DNA of 6,728 bases from assembly GCA_003645975.1 (NCBI GenBank), contig QNDP01000073.1, forward strand, positions 1 to 6,728. Reading direction: 5' to 3'. The notes below the pieces were generated by a model. It was not told the DNA's origin, did not search any database, and saw only the letters and a program-made list of their open reading frames with translations. Within the stretch, counting starts at the first letter, position 1; each line of letters opens with the position of its first letter. Source of the stretch: Candidatus Hydrothermota bacterium. Its GTDB lineage: Bacteria; Hydrothermota; Hydrothermia; B15-G9. The translations under genes were made by a program, and so were the position numbers. This document shows positions 1 to 4,722 of this stretch, piece after piece.

Positions 1-477
1 AAACAGCAAGAGCTACAGCAACGTTTTCAGAGATTGCTCGAGCTTGCTGAGGGGTGGGAACGGATCAAGAATTCGGTTAGGTTGCTTCGCGACGCCGCCG
101 CACAGCCCGACAGAGACCTCCAGGAGCTCCGAATGGAATTTGAGGCCCTTGAAGCCACCATCGAGGACATATCAAACGCACTCAGAGAGGCCGAAGCCAC
201 GCAGAAGGAAGAGGATTTCCTTCCACTTATCGACGCCATCGAGCAATATCCCCAATTGAAACCGCATCTCCGTGAATTCATGAATCTTATTGGGATCGAG
301 GAGATTGAGGTGCCTGTCGGTAAAACACTTGGTGAGGATGTCGATCAATATGAAATCTGGGATGTTGAAGGGTTCGGAACGCGTCAGGTCATAGTAGAGG
401 TTGTCGTCAAAGGTTATAGAAAATCCTCAACAGGCGAAATTATCAGAAAACCAAGAGTTAAAGTCAGACTCGAATGA
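1..477 (+). CDS. GrpE-like nucleotide exchange factor (5' truncated)
   Basis: The frame is open from the first base, so the true start lies upstream; 158 residues are visible. The first ~75 residues are charged, Leu-, Glu- and Gln-rich and look like a long alpha-helix or coiled coil, as in the GrpE dimer stalk. From about residue 73 (FLPLIDAIEQ) the sequence follows the GrpE pattern: a helical segment, GIEEIEVPVGK, then a beta-domain ending in VVVKGYRKSSTGEIIRKPRVKV, equivalent to the 'KGYxxxGRVLRPAxVxV' end of GrpE. GrpE proteins release ADP from DnaK/Hsp70 in the cytoplasm. The usual His of the 'DPxxHEA' segment is not seen; the region reads LGEDVDQYEIWDVE, so this is a divergent member. 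An Hsp70-like gene upstream would be expected but cannot be seen. The in-frame TTG at 34 has no claim to be the start. Family assignment is fairly secure; function on a canonical DnaK is inferred. Confidence 0.75.
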   Translation, partial: KQQELQQRFQRLLELAEGWERIKNSVRLLRDAAAQPDRDLQELRMEFEALEATIEDISNALREAEATQKEEDFLPLIDAIEQYPQLKPHLREFMNLIGIEEIEVPVGKTLGEDVDQYEIWDVEGFGTRQVIVEVVVKGYRKSSTGEIIRKPRVKVRLE

Positions 478-484
478 ATTTAGT

Positions 485-510
485 TTTTTCTCTTCTGCCT
501 TTTTCTCTTC
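485..510 (+). repeat. Pyrimidine-rich leader with 11-base direct repeat
   Basis: In the 64-base gap between the GrpE-like gene and the aminotransferase, TTTTTCTCTTC occurs at 485-495 and again at 500-510, spaced 15 bases start to start. Positions 484-518 are almost entirely T and C (only G at 497 and 511). The transcript would have a single-stranded U/C-rich leader just ahead of a strong ribosome binding site. Such tracts can help ribosomal protein S1 or other RNA-binding proteins, but no function is demonstrated here. I see no stem-loop before it that would make it an intrinsic terminator, nor a convincing -35/-10 pair. Confidence 0.5.
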
Positions 511-530
511 GTCTTTCTGGATACGCAATC

Positions 531-537
531 AAGGAGG
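531..537 (+). promoter_or_regulatory. Ribosome binding site deciding the aminotransferase start
   Basis: AAGGAGG lies four bases before the ATG at 542. It is a near-perfect anti-16S match. It fixes the start here, although the frame stays open upstream to about 401, overlapping the GrpE-like gene with an extension unlike any aminotransferase. Confidence 0.85.
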
Positions 538-541
538 ACCT

Positions 542-1735
542 ATGCGAGAGGTTACTTATAGATTGAGTCAAAGGTTGAGCGGGTTGTCAAAGTCTTCATT
601 TGATATGCTTGTTAAGGCGAAACGGCTTGAGGACGAAGGACGCAGAATTATTCACTTTGATGTCGGCGAACCGGATTTTGATACACCAAAAAACATAAAG
701 GAAGCGGCCAAACGTGCCCTCGACGCAAATTTCACACATTACCTTCCACCTCAAGGACTTAAAGAGTTACGCGAGGCAATAGCGGAAGATGAAAAGAAGA
801 CCAAAGGGCTTGCTGTATCTCCTGATGAGGTAATCGTTACGCCTGGTGCTAAACCTATGATATTCTATGCCATTTTGGCTTTTGTCGATCCGGACGACGA
901 GGTCATATACCCGGATCCCGGTTACACATCCTACCGTTCCATGATCCGATTGGCCGGAGGACGGCCTGTCCCCATCGAACTTCGTGAGGACGAAGATTTT
1001 GCACTTGACATTCGCAGATTGGAAAGACTTATATCCGCAAAAACAAAAGCTATCATAATCAATACACCCCATAATCCGACGGGATCCATCTTGACAATCA
1101 AAGATTTAGAAGGGCTCGCAGCAATTGCAGACAAATATGACCTTATGGTGATCTCAGACGAGGTGTATTCAAAGTTGATATACGAAGGTGAACATGTATC
1201 GATAGCGACATTGCCCAAGATGCGGGAGAGGACGATTGTAGTTGACGGATTTTCAAAAACTTATGCGATGACAGGGTGGAGATTGGGCTACGGGATTGTC
1301 CCTCAGCAGCTTGTCCCGAAAATCGTCAAGATAGTTACTGAAACTGTCTCATGTGCAACTGCTTTCGTCCAAAAGGCCGGTGTCGAAGCGCTCAAAAGCG
1401 CTCAAAATGATGCCGAAAATATGAGGAAAAGATTTAAGAACCGTCGAGACTTGGCTATTTCTATTTTGAGCGAATCGAAATACATAAAGGTGAAAAAACC
1501 TAAAGGCGCTTTTTACATATTCCCGAACATCAAAGCGTTGAAGGTCAGTTCATACGAATTCACCGACTATTTACTCGAAAATTTTGGAGTGTCCGTTGTC
1601 CCAGGACCAGCATTTGGAATTTATGGAGAGGGCTATTTCAGAATCTCCTACGCCACATCCGAAGACCTGATTGAGGAGGGCGTTCGTAAAATCGTGCAGG
1701 CCGCCGAAGAGATCGCATCGAAAGGGGGTATATGA
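542..1735 (+). CDS. PLP-dependent class I/II aminotransferase, aspartate aminotransferase-like
   Basis: A 397-residue fold-type I aminotransferase, the normal length for bacterial class I aspartate-type enzymes. It transfers an amino group between an amino acid and a 2-oxo acid through cytoplasmic PLP. Visible motifs: DVGEPDFDTP near residues 40-49 (N-terminal substrate loop); TPGAKP at 100-105, the cofactor phosphate region; NTPHNPTG with Asn178; DEVYSKL with Asp206 and Tyr209 for the pyridine ring; SKTYAMTGWRLGY with Lys239 as the Schiff-base lysine and Arg247; and YFRISYA with Arg367, which should bind the substrate alpha-carboxylate. All catalytic positions are present. The start at 542 is supported by AAGGAGG and by the standard N-terminus (LSQRLSGLSKSSFDML). 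The TPGAKP form differs from the TxGGKQA loop of Thermus-type aspartate aminotransferase, so substrate (aspartate, alanine, aromatic or prephenate) is not certain. The stop is 4 bases before the NfeD-type start, which suggests translational coupling. Confidence 0.93.
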   Translation: MREVTYRLSQRLSGLSKSSFDMLVKAKRLEDEGRRIIHFDVGEPDFDTPKNIKEAAKRALDANFTHYLPPQGLKELREAIAEDEKKTKGLAVSPDEVIVTPGAKPMIFYAILAFVDPDDEVIYPDPGYTSYRSMIRLAGGRPVPIELREDEDFALDIRRLERLISAKTKAIIINTPHNPTGSILTIKDLEGLAAIADKYDLMVISDEVYSKLIYEGEHVSIATLPKMRERTIVVDGFSKTYAMTGWRLGYGIVPQQLVPKIVKIVTETVSCATAFVQKAGVEALKSAQNDAENMRKRFKNRRDLAISILSESKYIKVKKPKGAFYIFPNIKALKVSSYEFTDYLLENFGVSVVPGPAFGIYGEGYFRISYATSEDLIEEGVRKIVQAAEEIASKGGI

Positions 1736-1739
1736 GTTT

Positions 1740-3023
1740 ATGGGTTTTGTCGGGTTCTCCGCATTGTTAACGCTCTCATTACTGATCAATTCCGAAAAAC
1801 CGATCTATTGTGCAAAAGTTGATGGTGTTATATCGCCGGTTGTGGCAGAATATTTTGTCAAAGTCATCGACGATGCGGAACGGAACGATGCACAACTCGT
1901 GATTTTCACTTTGGACACCCCGGGCGGATTGGATGAATCTATGCGAACAATAGTCAAGAGAATCTTGAACTCCAAAGTTCCCATCTGTGTCTATGTCCAT
2001 CCTCGAAGTGCTCGTGCTGCATCGGCCGGTGTGTTCATCACTATGGCTGCACACATAGCCGCAATGACACCGGGCACGCACATAGGCGCCGCACATCCGG
2101 TCGTCCCGAACGCTCAGCAGGTCGATTCAATCATGATGAAAAAGTTGGAAAATGAGGCGGCAGCCTACATCCGTTCAATTGCTCAAGCCAGAGGTAGGAA
2201 CGAGGAGTGGGCTGAGAAAGCCGTCAGGCAGTCGGTCTCGATAACGGCGGAGGAAGCATTGAAGCTCAATGTCATAGATCTGCTTGCCGACAACATTGAC
2301 GATCTGTTGGATTCATTGGACGGTCGAACCGTCCCAATCAACAAGGACACAGTCAGGCTCAGCCTTGAAAATGCTGAAATTGTGGAATTTAAGATGAGCT
2401 TGAGAGAGCGAATATTGCTCGTCCTGTCCAACCCAAATATCGCATATCTCCTGTTCCTTCTGGGGATATATGGACTCATATTCGAGTTGTCCCATCCGGG
2501 ATCGATTGTTCCCGGTGTCATAGGTGTCATCTCTATCATTTTGGCGTTCTATGCATTTCAAGTTCTGCCGGTGAACTTTGCGGGTATTCTGCTCATGCTT
2601 GTCTCCATAGCGTTGTTCATTGCAGAAGTTTACATAACATCGCACGGACTCTTGGCTGCCAGCGGCATCGTTGCCCTATTTCTCGGTTCCTTGATGCTGT
2701 TCGGAAGGAACCTACCTCCGTTTTTGAAGGTATCGATGACCACAATAATCCTTTCGGTTACAATCACTTCGTTGTTAATTCTATTTTTGATTTACAAAGC
2801 AATAACGGCCATAAGGCGTAAGCCGGTAAGCGGCAAAGAAGGATTGGTCGGAGAGATAGGTATAGCGAAGACGGAGATAACTCCAAAAGGTGGCATGGTT
2901 TTGGTTCACGGAGAACTTTGGCGCGCTTACAGCGATGTCCACATTGAAAACGGGTCTGAGGTGGAAATCATTGAGGTAAAAGGACTAAGAGTTAAAGTCC
3001 GTCCTCACAAAACAGAGGAATAA
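1740..3023 (+). CDS. Long-form NfeD family ClpP-class membrane serine protease
   Basis: A 427-residue protein with the three parts of long NfeD proteins. A hydrophobic N-terminus (residues 2-17) suggests export of the following domain. Residues 25-190 form a ClpP/SppA-like protease domain: DTPGGL at 59-64; RAASAGVFI with Ser95 as expected nucleophile; MTPGTHIGAAHPV at 109-121, the classic NfeD stretch; and Lys134/Lys135 in MMKKLENEAAAYI where the family has its general-base lysine. Five hydrophobic helices follow at about 234-250, 256-274, 280-298, 303-321 and 333-352, then an OB-fold NfeD domain from 365 (GKEGLVGEIG) to the end. In the archaeal homologue the protease cuts a C-terminal hydrophobic region of stomatin; a role in membrane quality control is inferred. 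No stomatin/SPFH gene follows here. The ATG at 1740 is preferred, with a G-rich site (AAAGGGGG, 1721-1728) inside the aminotransferase end; a longer TTG start at 1671 is less likely. Confidence 0.93.
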   Translation: MGFVGFSALLTLSLLINSEKPIYCAKVDGVISPVVAEYFVKVIDDAERNDAQLVIFTLDTPGGLDESMRTIVKRILNSKVPICVYVHPRSARAASAGVFITMAAHIAAMTPGTHIGAAHPVVPNAQQVDSIMMKKLENEAAAYIRSIAQARGRNEEWAEKAVRQSVSITAEEALKLNVIDLLADNIDDLLDSLDGRTVPINKDTVRLSLENAEIVEFKMSLRERILLVLSNPNIAYLLFLLGIYGLIFELSHPGSIVPGVIGVISIILAFYAFQVLPVNFAGILLMLVSIALFIAEVYITSHGLLAASGIVALFLGSLMLFGRNLPPFLKVSMTTIILSVTITSLLILFLIYKAITAIRRKPVSGKEGLVGEIGIAKTEITPKGGMVLVHGELWRAYSDVHIENGSEVEIIEVKGLRVKVRPHKTEE

Positions 3024-3035
3024 AATCTTTTAAAA

Positions 3036-3042
3036 AGAGGGG
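3036..3042 (+). promoter_or_regulatory. Ribosome binding site of the tyrosine recombinase gene
   Basis: AGAGGGG ends six bases before the ATG at 3049, in the 25-base gap after the NfeD-type gene. It supports that ATG over the in-frame GTG at 3058, for which the spacing would be about 15 bases. No promoter or terminator fits in the gap, so the gene is probably co-transcribed with its upstream neighbours. Confidence 0.75.
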
Positions 3043-3048
3043 CTTTAA

Positions 3049-3942
3049 ATGGACGATGTGAAAAACACCGTTGAAAGGTTTTGCAATTATCTCGTTACCG
3101 AGAGGGGATACTCTGTAAACACCATGAAATCATACAAAAGCGACCTTATGAAGTTCGTCAGGTTCGTTGAAAGAAATCATTTGAGTCTGATGGATGTTAA
3201 AATTGACACAATTGACGACTTCATTCGGTTCATGCATAGAGGCGGTTTATCGATCCAGTCCATAAGCCGAGCGGTATCTGCGATCCGTTCTTTTTACCGT
3301 TACCTTGTTGCATTTGAGGGGCTTGAACGAAATCCGACCGAGAATTTGGACCTCCCGCGGAGTGTAAAAAAACTGCCTGACGCTCTGTCGCTTGAGGAGA
3401 TAGAGCTACTCCTTGCAGCACCTGACACATCTACACCTTTGGGGATGAGAGACAAGGCCTTGATAGAACTGCTATATGCCACAGGGTTGAGGGTATCAGA
3501 GGCATTGTCCCTGAAAACCGGAGACATTGACATCCACGAAAGACTTGTCCGATGCTATGGCAAAGGCGCGAAACATCGGATAGTTCCATTCGGCGAGATG
3601 GCGGCTAATGCCTTAGAACTCTACATCAAAGAAGGGCGTCCCAAGCTTTTGAAAGGCAAAAATACGCCTTTCGTTTTCCTAAATTCTCGTGGTTCAAAAC
3701 TGTCGAGAGCCGGATTCTGGAAGATTCTCAAAAAATACGGGAAAAAACTTGGCATAAAACGCAAGCTTCACCCACATATTCTCAGGCACACCTTTGCCAC
3801 GCACATGCTCAAAGGTGGATGTGACCTTGTAACTTTGAAGGAACTGCTTGGGCACGAATCCATAGTTGCGACTCAGGTCTATACCAAGATGGATGTGGGG
3901 TATCTCCGTGAAGTGGTCAAAAAGTGTCATCCGAGAGGTTGA
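3049..3942 (+). CDS. XerC/XerD-type tyrosine recombinase
   Basis: A 297-residue integrase-family recombinase, the usual size for XerC/XerD. Residues 5-95 form the SAM-like core-binding domain (YLVTERGYSVNTMKSYKSDL, then AVSAIRSFYRYL and NP at 95-96). Residues 112-295 form the catalytic domain with the full active-site set: Arg148 (TGLRVSEAL), Lys172 (GKGAKHR), His243 and Arg246 (HPHILRHTFATHML), His269 (LLGHES) and the nucleophile Tyr278 (TQVYTKM). Spacing matches E. coli XerD almost residue for residue. Xer proteins form a 3'-phosphotyrosine link and resolve chromosome dimers at dif near the division septum with FtsK. The setting, after metabolic and membrane genes and with no repeats, excisionase or phage genes, favours a housekeeping Xer over a mobile-element integrase. 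Whether it is the XerC partner, the XerD partner or a lone XerA/XerH-like enzyme cannot be told here. Confidence 0.92.
   Translation: MDDVKNTVERFCNYLVTERGYSVNTMKSYKSDLMKFVRFVERNHLSLMDVKIDTIDDFIRFMHRGGLSIQSISRAVSAIRSFYRYLVAFEGLERNPTENLDLPRSVKKLPDALSLEEIELLLAAPDTSTPLGMRDKALIELLYATGLRVSEALSLKTGDIDIHERLVRCYGKGAKHRIVPFGEMAANALELYIKEGRPKLLKGKNTPFVFLNSRGSKLSRAGFWKILKKYGKKLGIKRKLHPHILRHTFATHMLKGGCDLVTLKELLGHESIVATQVYTKMDVGYLREVVKKCHPRG
3917..3942. other. Tail-to-tail overlap of two convergent genes
   Basis: The last 26 bases of the recombinase gene on the plus strand also encode the last codons of the beta-propeller gene on the minus strand. There is no intergenic space for a dedicated bidirectional terminator. 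The only candidate stem near the plus-strand stop, GAGA/TCTC around 3933-3948, has four pairs and is too weak to call. Confidence 0.85.
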
Positions 3943-4720
3943 GTCTCAAAATTTTAACTCCTTTGCTATCAGTAATTACCACAAAAACCTTTCCATCGGA
4001 TGAGACGGCGTAGGGATCGTCATAGAAATCTGTCACCATTTTGGGGATCCAATCGCCTTTGAAGGACTTTCCGTTTTCACAATCCTTGCGAATCGAGGTC
4101 GTGAACCCCCTTTCGACAGAATAGACGCACCCATTGACATCCCTGTCGAAGGCATTTGGCAGGTCGAATGTTGAACGGAGAGGTTCTCCATCCCACCCAA
4201 CTCTGCCGTCCAAATCGAACCACTCAACCGATTTCATTCCTTCCCTCAACTCTACGGAGTGCCAGCGGCCATCGAAAAACATCTCCAGATACACTTTTCC
4301 ATCGGCAGTCGCATGGAGCCGCCCGTTTCCGCGCGCTTCGACGAATTCATCTGGTATCGCTATTTTCCACTCCAACCTATCGGATTTAACCCAGACATAG
4401 GCCGACTGATTCTTCAGCGAAGTGAACACAAGCATGTAGATGTCTCCGTTCGTGTTTGCCGTTATGTCCCAAGCACATGGGATCGATGTCTCGACTGTCC
4501 TTTTAAGTCCGCCGTCCATATCGAAGACCCAAACGGTTCTGCTGGCGCACGAGTAAAGGTAAATGTTTCCGTCGGCTCCAATCCCGAAAGCGCTGACTCC
4601 AATAGGCAACCCGGCGTCCTCTCCGGCAGGGACATACAGGCCAAGCTTGTCCCATCCAATGGAAATGATTGTGTCATTTGACCCACCTATGAGTGCCACG
4701 GCTAAAATAAGATTCAACAT
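3917..4720 (-). CDS. Predicted exported beta-propeller-like protein
   Basis: A 267-residue protein of no named family. Residues 2-13 (LNLILAVALIGG) are a short hydrophobic stretch that may be a signal peptide, although it lacks the usual basic residues in front. The rest carries irregular blades with an NHL/YVTN-like motif: FGIGADGNIYLYS (45-57), DITANTNGDIYML (85-97), LHATADGKVYLEM, DRDVNGCVYSVE and AVSSDGKVFVVI near the C-terminus. The 'DG-N/K-I/V-Y' turns recur every 40-50 residues, giving five or six blades, so it may be a small or partial propeller. Such proteins bind ligands or proteins; no catalytic motif is visible. The ATG at 4720 is preferred over an overlapping TTG at 4726 because AGAAGGA sits seven bases upstream. 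It starts two bases after the kinase-like gene stops, so the two are almost certainly translated from one transcript. Exact function is unknown. Confidence 0.8.
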   Translation of the reverse strand: MLNLILAVALIGGSNDTIISIGWDKLGLYVPAGEDAGLPIGVSAFGIGADGNIYLYSCASRTVWVFDMDGGLKRTVETSIPCAWDITANTNGDIYMLVFTSLKNQSAYVWVKSDRLEWKIAIPDEFVEARGNGRLHATADGKVYLEMFFDGRWHSVELREGMKSVEWFDLDGRVGWDGEPLRSTFDLPNAFDRDVNGCVYSVERGFTTSIRKDCENGKSFKGDWIPKMVTDFYDDPYAVSSDGKVFVVITDSKGVKILRLNLSDDTF

Positions 4721-4722
4721 GG

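Noticed and set aside
401..541. Upstream in-frame extension of the aminotransferase gene
   Set aside because: It overlaps the GrpE-like gene, its residues are low-complexity Ser/Phe-rich from the pyrimidine tract, and a strong AAGGAGG precedes the ATG at 542.
1386..1405. Perfect 10-base tandem repeat (AAGCGCTCAA twice)
   Set aside because: It lies inside the aminotransferase, encodes an ordinary helix, and its length is not a multiple of three, so it is not a protein repeat; chance is the simplest explanation.
1671..1739. TTG start giving the NfeD protein a basic N-terminal extension
   Set aside because: The extra residues come from reading the aminotransferase 3' end out of frame. The positive charge would suit a signal peptide, but an ATG with a G-rich site exists at 1740.
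1732..1770. ATG overlapping the aminotransferase stop (ATGA) as the start of the next gene
   Set aside because: That frame ends after 12 codons; the NfeD frame uses the ATG at 1740.
3049..3942. Reading the recombinase as a phage or integron integrase marking a mobile element
   Set aside because: Length and active-site spacing match housekeeping XerC/XerD, and no att-like repeats, tRNA gene, cassettes or phage genes are nearby.
3933..3948. Possible intrinsic terminator after the recombinase gene (GAGA/TCTC stem, then AAAATTTT)
   Set aside because: The stem has only four pairs and the following tract is not a run of T.
4259..4681. Plus-strand open frame of 140 codons opposite the propeller gene
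   Set aside because: It has no recognisable family and no good ribosome binding site, and the minus-strand frame has clear repeated DG-x-I/V-Y motifs.
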